A stretch of DNA of 64,000 nt from Paenibacillus sp. PL91 (GTDB lineage Bacteria > Bacillota > Bacilli > Paenibacillales > Paenibacillaceae). Shown one piece after another: positions 52,701 through 61,483 of the stretch; position 1 is the stretch's first letter; every line of letters begins with the position of its first letter. Made by a program: the position numbers and the translations under genes. Below the pieces are notes generated by a model. That model did no database searches. It was not told the origin of the DNA and saw only the letters and a list, made by a program, of their open reading frames with translations. The DNA lies in the NCBI RefSeq assembly GCF_012935325.2, contig NZ_JABBYG020000014.1:62001-126000 (forward strand), written 5' to 3'.

Positions 52701-52728
52701 AAACAGTCCGTTCAGGACTGTTTTTTTG
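52701..52728 (+). terminator. Rho-independent terminator after the LytTR gene
   Basis: AAACAGTCC pairs with GGACTGTTT across a five-base loop, followed by TTTTT. Confidence 0.9.
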
Positions 52729-52842
52729 TATTTAGGGCATGAAATTCGACATTTCACGCCAAAATAATGTGCTAATTCAAGAGTCGAGATATAATTAAAG
52801 TGCTTACAAAAACATAATTTCCTTAATCAGGGAGGGATTCTT

Positions 52843-53166
52843 TTGCAGAAGGGCAAACTCACTTACAGCGATATCGCCCGATCTCAGCTGTTCGTCAAGC
52901 TGATGGCTAAGAAGAAAAGGTTCATCGTACCAATCACCGTTTTTTTTCTCGCATTCTATTTTACCCTTCCCATTTTAACGTCTTATTTTAAAGTATTGAA
53001 TAATGCTGCTATTGGTTCGATTTCTTGGGCCTGGGTATTTGCATTTGCCCAGTTTATAATGACTTGGGTCTTATGTTCTCTCTATAGCAGGAAGTCAGTC
53101 GAGTTTGACAACATGTGTGACCAGATCAAGAGCGAAGTTCATCATACGGGGAAAGAAGGCGGCTGA
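52843..53166 (+). CDS. DUF485 membrane protein (YjcH-like)
   Basis: The 107-residue protein has two membrane helices (about 30-50 and 62-85) and the family's charged N-terminus (LMAKKKRFIVPITVFFL). DUF485 proteins accompany acetate/cation symporters, as YjcH does ActP in E. coli; they may stabilise the carrier. TTG 52843 follows GGGAGGG. The symporter starts three bases after its stop. Confidence 0.88.
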   Translation: MQKGKLTYSDIARSQLFVKLMAKKKRFIVPITVFFLAFYFTLPILTSYFKVLNNAAIGSISWAWVFAFAQFIMTWVLCSLYSRKSVEFDNMCDQIKSEVHHTGKEGG

Positions 53167-53169
53167 TCT

Positions 53170-54705
53170 ATGAATACAGCATTCCTGTTGTTTTTGGTCA
53201 TCGTGCTTGGTACGCTAGTCATCACCTATTATGCTTCCAAAAAAACAAAAACAGCGAGTGAGTTTTACACAGCTGGAGGTGGATTGACCGGCTGGCAGAA
53301 TGGACTAGCTATTGCAGGCGATTACATGTCCGCCGCTTCCTTCCTTGGCATTGCCGGGATGGTCGCGTTATATGGATTTGACGGATTTTTCTATAGCATC
53401 GGGTTTCTCGTCGCCTATTTGGTCGTCCTATATCTCGTAGCCGAGCCGCTGCGGAATTTGGGAAAGTATACAATGGCAGACATGATCGCGGAGCGATTCA
53501 ATAACAAGAAGATTCGCGGAGTCGCGGCACTAAATTCGATTGTGATATCCATTTTCTATATGATTGCCCAACTGGTCGGAGCGGGTGCCCTCATCAAGCT
53601 TCTAATCCCAGGCCTTAGCTACACATCGGCGGTGCTAATAGTAGGCGTGCTGATGACGGTCTACGTCGTTTTTGGCGGTATGACCGCAACAAGCTGGGTA
53701 CAAATTATAAAATGCGTGCTGCTGGTAGGTGGTACGTTTATCATTTCCATGATTGTTTTCTCCAAATTCGACTTCAATATCGGCCATATGTTTAATGAGA
53801 TGCGTACTGCAACGCCGCTCAAGGAAGCTTTCTTGAATCCAGGCAATAAATTCAAAAACAGCTTGGATACGATTTCACTAAATATAGCGCTTGTATTGGG
53901 TACTGCGGGATTGCCTCATATCTTAATTCGATTCTTTACCGTAAAAGACGCGCCAACGGCAAGAAAATCGGTTGTCGTGGCGACTTGGATTATCGGCTTG
54001 TTCTACGTGATGACGCTGTTTCTCGGTTTTGGCGCCGCGGCATTCGTCGGTGAGGCTGCGATTGTAGAAGTAAATGCTGCTGGCAACATGGCCGCTCCTC
54101 TCCTAGCTAAGGCACTAGGCGGCGAATTCCTGTTTGCGTTTATTTCAGCGGTTGCTTTCGCAACTATTCTGGCTGTCGTTGCCGGCTTGGTGCTCTCTGC
54201 GGCATCTGCGTTTGCGCATGACTTTTACAGCCACATTATTAAAAAAGGTGATGTGAAGGAGAAAGAACAGGTGCGCATGGCTAGACTGGCATCCGTTGGC
54301 GTTGCGGTCCTATCCATTATTCTCGCATTGTTTGCTCAGAAAATGAACGTGGCTTTCCTTGTGGCATTAGCGTTTGCGGTTGCAGCGAGCGCGAACCTGC
54401 CGGTCCTTATCTTCACCGTCTTCTGGAGAAGATTCAACACAGCGGGTGCGGTTACCGGCATGCTGACAGGACTGCTAAGTGCGATTATTTTGGTGGCGAT
54501 CAGCCCTAACGTATGGAACCCTGTAGCTGGGAAAGCGATTTTGGTCGGCGAACCGATTTTCGATCTAACCAATCCAGGCATTATCTCGATTCCCTTAGGT
54601 TTCTTAGGCGCGATAGTTGGAACGCTATTATCCTCTAAGCGGGATGATGCGAAATACGACGAGATTTTAGTGAAAGCGAATACAGGCATCCGAGACCTGC
54701 CATAA
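53170..54705 (+). CDS. Sodium:solute symporter, ActP-like (acetate or other monocarboxylate)
   Basis: The 511-residue SSS-family carrier has about thirteen membrane helices and the family signature region (GGMTATSWVQIIKCVLLVGG) and GDYMSAASFLGIAG near helix 2. Together with DUF485 it matches the YjcH-ActP pair, which takes up acetate with a cation. Related carriers in Gram-positives transport pyruvate or propionate, so the exact substrate is not fixed. It ends at a strong terminator. Confidence 0.88.
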   Translation: MNTAFLLFLVIVLGTLVITYYASKKTKTASEFYTAGGGLTGWQNGLAIAGDYMSAASFLGIAGMVALYGFDGFFYSIGFLVAYLVVLYLVAEPLRNLGKYTMADMIAERFNNKKIRGVAALNSIVISIFYMIAQLVGAGALIKLLIPGLSYTSAVLIVGVLMTVYVVFGGMTATSWVQIIKCVLLVGGTFIISMIVFSKFDFNIGHMFNEMRTATPLKEAFLNPGNKFKNSLDTISLNIALVLGTAGLPHILIRFFTVKDAPTARKSVVVATWIIGLFYVMTLFLGFGAAAFVGEAAIVEVNAAGNMAAPLLAKALGGEFLFAFISAVAFATILAVVAGLVLSAASAFAHDFYSHIIKKGDVKEKEQVRMARLASVGVAVLSIILALFAQKMNVAFLVALAFAVAASANLPVLIFTVFWRRFNTAGAVTGMLTGLLSAIILVAISPNVWNPVAGKAILVGEPIFDLTNPGIISIPLGFLGAIVGTLLSSKRDDAKYDEILVKANTGIRDLP

Positions 54706-54725
54706 CCGCTTCGGTTTTAATGTAG

Positions 54726-54771
54726 AGCGGCGCTGCTCTCCTTCTGGAGAGCAGCGCCGCTATTTTTTTTT
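54726..54771 (+). terminator. Very stable terminator after the symporter gene
   Basis: AGCGGCGCTGCTCTCC pairs perfectly with GGAGAGCAGCGCCGCT around TTCT, followed by a T tract. Confidence 0.95.
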
Positions 54772-54783
54772 ATTAGAAGCCAC

Positions 54784-55029
54784 TTACTCGTTAACCTGCA
54801 CATAAAGATGATGCTTCTTGAATGCTTCAACCATGGCGTGTTTTGCTTCCGTCTCATCCGGGCCGTGAATTTCTAATTTATATTCATGGTTTTGGTAAAG
54901 GGTGAAGCTTAGGCCAAGAATGCTTTTGACATCGATGTATTTGTTGTCGCTGATGCGGAGTACGATGCTTGATTTATATTCGGCGGCTGTTTGATTAATA
55001 TCGACGATTGCTCGAATGTTAGAGCTCAT
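54784..55029 (-). CDS. HPr-like protein lacking the phospho-histidine loop but keeping the regulatory serine
   Basis: The 81-residue protein aligns with HPr/Crh from helix 1 on: AEYKSSIVL, then VKSILGLS equals the HPr KSIMG(V/L)MS segment, with Ser36 at the place of HPr Ser46. HGPDETEA matches the GADEN(D)A turn. The HPr loop GIHARPA with His15 is absent, so it cannot carry PTS phosphate. Crh, the Bacillus co-regulator of CcpA, likewise lacks His15. ATG 55029 follows GGAGG. It is the last gene of the tct-malic enzyme operon, 35 bp after malic enzyme. Confidence 0.7.
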   Translation of the reverse strand: MSSNIRAIVDINQTAAEYKSSIVLRISDNKYIDVKSILGLSFTLYQNHEYKLEIHGPDETEAKHAMVEAFKKHHLYVQVNE

Positions 55030-55064
55030 GCTATAACCTCCGTTCAACATGTAGGATTGGCGAA

Positions 55065-56486
55065 TTATCTATACTCACGCGGTATTCTTCGTGCGACGCC
55101 TGTCTTAATAGCTGCTTGAATGACGAGATCGCGGATCGCTTTCACGACATTCTGATTAAAGACGCTTGGAATAATGTAATGGCGGCTTCTTTCTTCATCG
55201 GAGATGGCAGAGGCGATGGCCTCAGCAGCGGCTAGCTTCATCTCTTCATTAATAGTCGTTGCTCTGCAATCCAAGGCGGCACGGAATATACCAGGGAAAC
55301 AGAGGACATTATTTATCTGGTTTGGATAATCGGAGCGGCCGGTCGCAATCACTGCGACAATATCTTCAACCTGCTCGGGCTTGATCTCGGGCACGGGGTT
55401 TGCCATTGCAAAAACAATGGGGTTGTCCGCCATCGTCATCACATCCTCCCGGCTTAGCAATCCTCCTGAGGAAAGTCCGATGAATACGTCCGCACCTCGA
55501 AGCACTTCATGCAAAGAGCCTTGCACGCGATTCGGGTTCGTATTCTCCGCATACCATTGCCACATCTTGTTGTCATAGTCGATTCCTGCAGCCAAAGCGC
55601 CTTGCCGGTCCACCCCAATAATGTCTTTAACGCCTGCCGATAATAAAATTTTGCTGCAGGCGATTCCGGCTGCCCCGATCCCGCACACCACCACCTTAAT
55701 CTCATGAATGGATTTGTTCACGATTTTCAAGGCATTGATGAGAGCGGCATACAGCACGACGGCAGTGCCGTGCTGATCATCATGAAAGACGGGAATGTCC
55801 AGCTCCTCGCGAAGCCTTTGCTCGATTTCAAAGCATCTGGGCGATGAAATATCCTCCAGATTAATGCCGCCGAAGCCGGGAGCGATAGCTTTGATAATGG
55901 CTATAATTTGTTCGGTATCCTGTGTATCCAAGCAGATGGGAAAGGAATCGACGTCTGCGAGCTGCTTGAACAGCATCGATTTCCCTTCCATGACGGGCAT
56001 GGCGGCATAGGGGCCGATATTGCCAAGCCCTAGCACAGCGCTCCCATCCGATATAACGGCAACGGTGTTTCTTTTTATGGTAAGCGTAAATGCTTTCCTA
56101 GGCTCATCGTGAATGGCCATGCAGACGCGGGCTACATCAGGCGTATATACCCGGGACAGGTCATCGCGGTTCTGGATCGGTGATTTCAGCTTCGTTTCGA
56201 TTTTGCCGCCAAGATGGAGCAGAAAGGTTCGATCAGATAGGTTGATCAGCCGCACGCCGCTCATATCCTTAATGCGGTCTGTAATAATATCGATATCGAT
56301 CGAATCGGTTACGGCTATCGTAATATCGCGGACCGAAACCGTTTGACTAGTCTGAATGACGTCGATGGCCACGATATCTCCGCCAGCTTCGAATATGGAC
56401 GATGCAACTCGGCCGAAATGTACCTCATTCGTGTTCATTTCGAGCCTGACAATAATGCTTTTCCCGCCGTGCCTATTGTTTTCCAT
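55065..56486 (-). CDS. NAD(P)-dependent malic enzyme with N-terminal ACT domain
   Basis: The 473-residue enzyme oxidatively decarboxylates malate to pyruvate. Residues about 8-85 look like an ACT regulatory domain (IIVRLEMNTNEVHFGRVASS). The catalytic part has VISDGSAVLGLGNIGP, the metal-binding HDDQHGTAVV, and the Rossmann motif VCGIGAAGIA. ATG 56486 follows GGAGGT; the upstream in-frame ATG at 56498 is less likely. It lies 39 bp after tctA, so import and first catabolic step are co-expressed. Confidence 0.92.
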   Translation of the reverse strand: MENNRHGGKSIIVRLEMNTNEVHFGRVASSIFEAGGDIVAIDVIQTSQTVSVRDITIAVTDSIDIDIITDRIKDMSGVRLINLSDRTFLLHLGGKIETKLKSPIQNRDDLSRVYTPDVARVCMAIHDEPRKAFTLTIKRNTVAVISDGSAVLGLGNIGPYAAMPVMEGKSMLFKQLADVDSFPICLDTQDTEQIIAIIKAIAPGFGGINLEDISSPRCFEIEQRLREELDIPVFHDDQHGTAVVLYAALINALKIVNKSIHEIKVVVCGIGAAGIACSKILLSAGVKDIIGVDRQGALAAGIDYDNKMWQWYAENTNPNRVQGSLHEVLRGADVFIGLSSGGLLSREDVMTMADNPIVFAMANPVPEIKPEQVEDIVAVIATGRSDYPNQINNVLCFPGIFRAALDCRATTINEEMKLAAAEAIASAISDEERSRHYIIPSVFNQNVVKAIRDLVIQAAIKTGVARRIPREYR

Positions 56487-56525
56487 GGCTACCTCCATCT
56501 GAAGTGTGTTTATGGCAATCTAGCG

Positions 56526-58052
56526 TTAGCCTTCCTCGTTGAGGACAACTTCTTTTCCTTTTTTCTTCAATAGAATGGGAATCAAAATCCAAAGCGCCGC
56601 GATGATTAAGAATACGAGCGAAAGCGGTTTCTGTACAAAAATCATAAAATCGCCGTTAGAGGTCGTCAGCGCTCTGCGCATATTGTTCTCAATCATCGGC
56701 CCTAGAACAAGGCCAAGCACAAGTGGTGCGAGCGGATAATCATTCCGAGCAAGAAAGAAGCCGGCAACACCGCAGCCAAGCAGCAGCATCAGATCAAATA
56801 CCTGGGCTTGAACGGCATATACGCCAAAGATCGAAATCGCAATAATGATCGGAATAAGATATTTGGCCGGTGTTTGAATGATTTTGGCGAACACCTTCAC
56901 AAGCGGCATGTTCAATACCAGCAGAAGCAGGTTTCCGACGAGCATGCTGGCAATCAGTCCCCAAGCGACCTGCGGATGCTCCTCAAATAACAAAGGGCCT
57001 GGCTGAATGTTATACATAATCAAAGCACCCATCAATATAGCGGTTGTACCTGATCCAGGGATGCCAAGCGTGAGCAAAGGGATCATGGCACCGCCGGATG
57101 CGGCGTTATTCGCTGATTCTGGAGCTGCTACGCCAGCGATGTTGCCTTTGCCGAAGCTCTCGGGGTTTTTGCTTAGCTTTTTCTCCATAATGTAGCTGAA
57201 GAATGAAGCCAAGGTAGCGCCTGCGCCAGGCAGAATACCAATAAAGAAACCCAAAATCGAGCCGCGGGCAATCGGCCCGGCGCTGTCCTTCAAATCCTTC
57301 CTCGTCGGGAAAATACGTCCAATCTTTGTCGTTGCTCCAGCGGTATAGTCACTCTCGAGGATGGTCTTGAACACCTCGCCCAAAGCAAACAGTCCGACCG
57401 CAATCGTTAGAAATTCAAGTCCGGAATAGAGCAGCGGCATGCCAAACGTAAACCTGGCAACGCCAGATACCGTATCCATCCCGATCGTTGCGAGCAGCAA
57501 GCCCAGCACCGTCATAATTAACGCTTTCGTAATCGACTTGCCCGCCAAGCCGCTGACGGCGCATAGCCCAAGCAGCATTAAGGAGAAATAATCGGATGGG
57601 CCGAATTTAATCGCAACATTCGATAAAGGCTCTGCCAGCACGATAAGCGCGATGACAGCAAATACGCCAGCTACAAAAGAACCGATCGCGGAGATCGATA
57701 AGGCAGCACCGGCACGGCCTTGCTTCGCCATCTGATAGCCATCCAAGGTGGTCACAACCGAAGAGGATTCACCCGGCGTATTGAGCAGAATGGATGTCGT
57801 TGAGCCGCCGTACATCGCTCCGTAATAAACGCCGGCAAGGAGAATAATGGAGCTGGTTGCCGCCGCTTCCGGCGGCAGTCCGCCGGTCATGGATGCGGTT
57901 ATCGGAATAAGCAAGGCAACGCCGCTCATCGGGCCTATGCCGGGAAGCACCCCGACAGCGGTGCCAATTAAGACGCCTACGAAGGCGAACAATAGATTAT
58001 GCCATTGAAAGGCGGTAGCAAAGCCATCCGCTAGTAATTGTAATGTTTCCAT
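56526..58052 (-). CDS. tctA: Tripartite tricarboxylate transporter large permease
   Basis: The 508-residue TctA protein has about twelve membrane helices, with the family's glycine-rich repeats GVLPGIGPMSGVALLIPITA and, in the second half, GILPGAGATLASF and LTLGIPGSGTTAILMGAL. It moves citrate or another di/tricarboxylate delivered by TctC using an ion gradient. It lies 16 bp after tctB. Confidence 0.93.
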   Translation of the reverse strand: METLQLLADGFATAFQWHNLLFAFVGVLIGTAVGVLPGIGPMSGVALLIPITASMTGGLPPEAAATSSIILLAGVYYGAMYGGSTTSILLNTPGESSSVVTTLDGYQMAKQGRAGAALSISAIGSFVAGVFAVIALIVLAEPLSNVAIKFGPSDYFSLMLLGLCAVSGLAGKSITKALIMTVLGLLLATIGMDTVSGVARFTFGMPLLYSGLEFLTIAVGLFALGEVFKTILESDYTAGATTKIGRIFPTRKDLKDSAGPIARGSILGFFIGILPGAGATLASFFSYIMEKKLSKNPESFGKGNIAGVAAPESANNAASGGAMIPLLTLGIPGSGTTAILMGALIMYNIQPGPLLFEEHPQVAWGLIASMLVGNLLLLVLNMPLVKVFAKIIQTPAKYLIPIIIAISIFGVYAVQAQVFDLMLLLGCGVAGFFLARNDYPLAPLVLGLVLGPMIENNMRRALTTSNGDFMIFVQKPLSLVFLIIAALWILIPILLKKKGKEVVLNEEG

Positions 58053-58068
58053 TCATCCACCTCCGAAT

Positions 58069-58524
58069 TCACGATAGCCAAGACGGGAAGCCCGGCATGG
58101 AGCCTTCCAGTATGACGACAAAGATGATATATACACCTGCGGAAAAAAGTCCGGAGATCAAAATCGATTTGATCCACTTTCCTCGTTCGAGCACTTGAAA
58201 GCTGATTAGCAGGAAGAGGAATGTTCCAATGAGATAGCCGATCGTTTCTAAGAAAAAGGCATACAGGAATGCTGCAGCAAAGATGATTAGAAATCGTTTG
58301 TAGTCGAGCTTCCCCTCCCGTCTGCCCGAGTCTTTAGCCTTCAATACTTCATAAAATAAGCGCAGGCTTAAAATGACGAGCAGTGCTCCAAGGGCAAAGG
58401 GGAAAATATTCGGGCCTACCGTGCTGCCGTAGGCTGCTGCGCTAATTTCCGTGCTTTTCCACATAAACCCGATACCTAGCAGCAGAAAAAGGATGCTGGC
58501 ATAGCGATCGAACACTTTATTCAT
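58069..58524 (-). CDS. tctB: Tripartite tricarboxylate transporter small permease
   Basis: The 151-residue protein has four membrane helices and the TctB layout (PFALGALLVILSL, FLLISFQVLERGKW). ATG 58524 follows AGGAGGTG; an earlier in-frame ATG at 58533 lies inside that site. Second gene of the operon. Confidence 0.88.
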   Translation of the reverse strand: MNKVFDRYASILFLLLGIGFMWKSTEISAAAYGSTVGPNIFPFALGALLVILSLRLFYEVLKAKDSGRREGKLDYKRFLIIFAAAFLYAFFLETIGYLIGTFLFLLISFQVLERGKWIKSILISGLFSAGVYIIFVVILEGSMPGFPSWLS

Positions 58525-58560
58525 GATGCGCACCTCCTGTAATGAAGTTAAGGAAACGGA

Positions 58561-58587
58561 AAGGGAGGAAGACCAGCCTCCTCCCTT
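58561..58587 (-). terminator. Intercistronic hairpin between tctC and tctB
   Basis: AAGGGAGGA pairs with TCCTCCCTT around a nine-base loop, no T tract on the minus strand. Like the hairpin at 49078 it follows the gene for a solute-binding protein. Confidence 0.6.
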
Positions 58588-58597
58588 GTTGATTCGA

Positions 58598-59614
58598 TTA
58601 TTTTTGCATGCCGAGCGCCGTCAGCAGCTCTTGTACATCGCCTTCTTGCTCATCGAGAAAGGCTTTGAAGTCAGCGGCATTTTTGTAGTCGCTTGCCCAA
58701 TCGTTTGCCGTGAGCTCTTTCTGCCACGTTTCATTCTCAGAAAGCTCCTTCAGCTTGCTGTCCCAAAATGCTGCCTGCTCCTTAGTCATGTTTTTCGGGC
58801 CAAATACGCCGCGCCATATCGTAAATTCCGCATCAAGCCCTTGCTCTTTTAGCGTAGGAATATCTTTAAAGTCGCCGCCCAATCGCTCGTTGGAGGTAAC
58901 CGCAAGAATTTTGATCTTGCCGGCCTTCAAGTAGCTGCCGAGCGAGGAAATGTCGGTGCCGATCGCATCGGCATTGTTGCCGAGCAAAGCGGCAATGGCT
59001 TCGCCGCCTCCGTCATAGGACAAGTATTTCACCGTTTTCGGATCAACGCCTGATTTGAAGGCTGGCAGCACGCTGATCAAATGGTCCATGGAGCCCGGAG
59101 CCGATCCGCCTGCAAGCGTAACCTTTGTAGGATCTGCCTTGATATCGGCAATCAGCGCCGCTAGATCATTGTATTTGGAAGTAGCGTTTACCGCGATTGC
59201 GCCAAAGTCCTTCGTGATTTGCGCTAAAGGAGTAACATCCTTGTATCCGTAAGGACTGTTTCCTTCTTTTTTGAGATTGTTGATGAGAAGCGGAGGCGAG
59301 CTTACAAACAGCTTGTAAGGGTCGTCGCTGTCTTTCGCCACGTATTCTCCGAGAAATACGGTGCCGCCGCCGCCGGGCTTGTTCTCAACCGTTATTGTCT
59401 GTTCGATCAGCTTCGTTTCGCCCAGCACCTTGGCTAGAGACCTTGCCGTTTTGTCCCATCCGCCGCCGGCTCCTGAAGGGGCTGTTATAATAAATGGCTT
59501 TTTCGGATAATCAGCTGAGCTCCCGCCCCCGCCATTTGATGCGCAAGCTGTAAGGCTAACCGCGACTAATGCGGACGCTACTATCGTTTTCCAATGAGCA
59601 GATTTCAGTCTCAT
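58598..59614 (-). CDS. tctC: Tripartite tricarboxylate transporter substrate-binding lipoprotein
   Basis: The 338-residue protein has a lipoprotein signal peptide with lipobox LTAC (Cys24), a GGGGSS linker and a Bug/TctC fold with the carboxylate-binding loops APSGAGGGWDKTAR and NKPGGGGTVFLGEY. It captures citrate or a related acid outside the cell. First gene of the operon; GGAGGAAT lies before ATG 59614. A cre site lies 43 bp upstream. Confidence 0.92.
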   Translation of the reverse strand: MRLKSAHWKTIVASALVAVSLTACASNGGGGSSADYPKKPFIITAPSGAGGGWDKTARSLAKVLGETKLIEQTITVENKPGGGGTVFLGEYVAKDSDDPYKLFVSSPPLLINNLKKEGNSPYGYKDVTPLAQITKDFGAIAVNATSKYNDLAALIADIKADPTKVTLAGGSAPGSMDHLISVLPAFKSGVDPKTVKYLSYDGGGEAIAALLGNNADAIGTDISSLGSYLKAGKIKILAVTSNERLGGDFKDIPTLKEQGLDAEFTIWRGVFGPKNMTKEQAAFWDSKLKELSENETWQKELTANDWASDYKNAADFKAFLDEQEGDVQELLTALGMQK

Positions 59615-59656
59615 TTCTATTCCTCCTTTGGAGTCAAACAGGTAACGCCAGATTTA

Positions 59657-59670
59657 TGAAAGCGCTTACC
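59657..59670 (-). promoter_or_regulatory. cre site upstream of the tct-malic enzyme operon
   Basis: TGAAAGCGCTTACC (plus-strand reading) matches the cre consensus except at the last base; the core AAGCGCTT is a perfect palindrome. It indicates CcpA repression in the presence of preferred sugars. Confidence 0.75.
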
Positions 59671-59734
59671 TGATCTATGCATTCATATTAGCATCGCGTA
59701 TTTGGCTTGAGAAGAATAACGATATAAGTTGAAA

Positions 59735-59749
59735 AACAATTATATTGTT
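59735..59749. promoter_or_regulatory. AT-rich inverted repeat, candidate CitT-type operator
   Basis: AACAAT-TAT-ATTGTT is a perfect short inverted repeat between tctC and the divergent sensor kinase. CitT/DctR-type regulators bind AT-rich sites in this position. Evidence is only symmetry and location. Confidence 0.4.
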
Positions 59750-59872
59750 AATTTTGTTCATATAAATTATGGGCACAAGGGACACTAAGGTCTATATTCC
59801 GGCAAGCATGTAGCTTACAATAGAGAAACTGAATCCTCGATCAGATAAATGTTTTGCCAAGGAGGAAAATGT

Positions 59873-61483
59873 ATGCGATTACAAACAAGGCTTATTTTGC
59901 TGATAGGCAGTCTGTTATTCATCATTATTATCGCATTGACCTTCAGCTTTGAAAGAATGCTCGTGAATAACTTGGAGAAGAGTGTAGGCTCCTCCGCCTT
60001 AAAAATAGCGAAGACGGTAGCGTTAATGGATGTCATTGTGGATGCGTTTGAGGATGAGAACCCATCAGCGACCATCCAACCGATTGTAGAAAAAATACGG
60101 ATGGAGACCGATGCCGAGTACATCGTAATCGGGAATAAGGAGGGCATCCGTTATGCGCACCCTATACCGGATCGAATCGGCAAGGAAATGGTTGGCGGGG
60201 ACAATGGGCCTGTGCTGCAGGGCCAATCGATTATTTCCAAAGCAGTAGGGTCCATGGGGCCCTCCTTGCGAGGGAAGACGCCGATCTATAACGATCAAAA
60301 TCAAATTATAGGAATCGTATCGGTGGGAATTCTAGTCAAAGACATAGAAGCTTCGGCACAAGCCTATCGCAACGCGATGATCTTATTTGCGGCTATCGCG
60401 CTGATGGTTGGCTGCGGCGGCGCGATCGCGATTGCCAATAGCGTGAAACGATCCATTCATGGGCTTGAGCCCAAGGAGATCGGCATGCTGTATCAGGAGA
60501 AAAGAGCTATTCTTGAAACCATTCACGAGGGCATTATCGCCGTTAATACGGAAGGAACCGTTACGCTTGTCAATCAAACGGCATTAAAGCTCATCGATCC
60601 GGATGAAAGGCTGGAGATTACCGGGCGGCATGTGAAAGACATCATACCGGAGTCGCGGCTGCTCGAGGTGATCAAATCAGGCGAGGCGGAGAGAGATCAA
60701 GAGATGGTCATTAATGAAAATATCGTGGTGGTGAATCGACTGCCGATATTTAATCATCAGCAGCAGGTTGTCGGGGCGGTATCAAGCTTCCGCAATAAGT
60801 CGGAGCTGCTTCGCTTAACCGAGGAGCTGACCCAAGTGAAGCGCTATACGGAGGCGCTGCGCGCACAGTCGCATGAATATTCCAATAAGCTCTATACGAT
60901 TTATGGGCTCATCCAGCTGGAATCCTATCAAGAGGCCATGGATCTCATTACCCATGAAACGGATGTGCATCAGAATCTGATTCAATTTCTGCTTCACGAA
61001 ATTCCAGATCCCATTATTGGGGGCATTCTAATCGGCAAATTCAACCGCGCCAATGAGCTGAAGGTAAATCTAGAAATCGACAGAAGGAGCTCCTTCAGAT
61101 CGATTCCCAGCGCAGTCAGCCGCAATCAGCTCGTCACGGTTATCGGCAATCTAATCGATAACGCGTTTGATTCCGTGCTTGCTTCCAGCGCTCAAGCGAA
61201 GCAGATTACGGTGCTGCTCAGCGATGCAGGCCTTCATTTGACCATTGAAATCTCCGACAATGGCACTGGCATTGCGGAGGAGGATGCAGGTCGCCTCTTC
61301 GAGGTTGGATTTTCCACGAAGCGGGAGTCGCATCGCGGCTTTGGCTTATCGAATGTGCAGCAGTCGGTGCAGCAGTTAAGGGGAACGATCGGCTTCCGCA
61401 ACCGCCCAGAGGGGGGCGCTGCTTTTATCGTCGTAATTCCTAAGATAGGGGGAGATAGCTATGATACGAGTACTCATCATTGA
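59873..61483 (+). CDS. CitS/DctS-type sensor histidine kinase
   Basis: The 536-residue membrane kinase has a first helix (about 8-28), an extracellular PAS-like cache domain (about 35-165, AEYIVIGNKEGIRYAHP), a second helix, a cytoplasmic PAS domain (about 210-310, GIIAVNTEGTVTLVN), a SpoB-type dimerisation box SHEYSNKLYTIYGLI with the phospho-His, and an HATPase (DNAFDS, DNGTGI, GFGLSNV). This is the CitA/DcuS family, which senses di- and tricarboxylates. ATG 59873 follows AAGGAGGA. The divergent tct operon is its likely target. Confidence 0.92.
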   Translation: MRLQTRLILLIGSLLFIIIIALTFSFERMLVNNLEKSVGSSALKIAKTVALMDVIVDAFEDENPSATIQPIVEKIRMETDAEYIVIGNKEGIRYAHPIPDRIGKEMVGGDNGPVLQGQSIISKAVGSMGPSLRGKTPIYNDQNQIIGIVSVGILVKDIEASAQAYRNAMILFAAIALMVGCGGAIAIANSVKRSIHGLEPKEIGMLYQEKRAILETIHEGIIAVNTEGTVTLVNQTALKLIDPDERLEITGRHVKDIIPESRLLEVIKSGEAERDQEMVINENIVVVNRLPIFNHQQQVVGAVSSFRNKSELLRLTEELTQVKRYTEALRAQSHEYSNKLYTIYGLIQLESYQEAMDLITHETDVHQNLIQFLLHEIPDPIIGGILIGKFNRANELKVNLEIDRRSSFRSIPSAVSRNQLVTVIGNLIDNAFDSVLASSAQAKQITVLLSDAGLHLTIEISDNGTGIAEEDAGRLFEVGFSTKRESHRGFGLSNVQQSVQQLRGTIGFRNRPEGGAAFIVVIPKIGGDSYDTSTHH

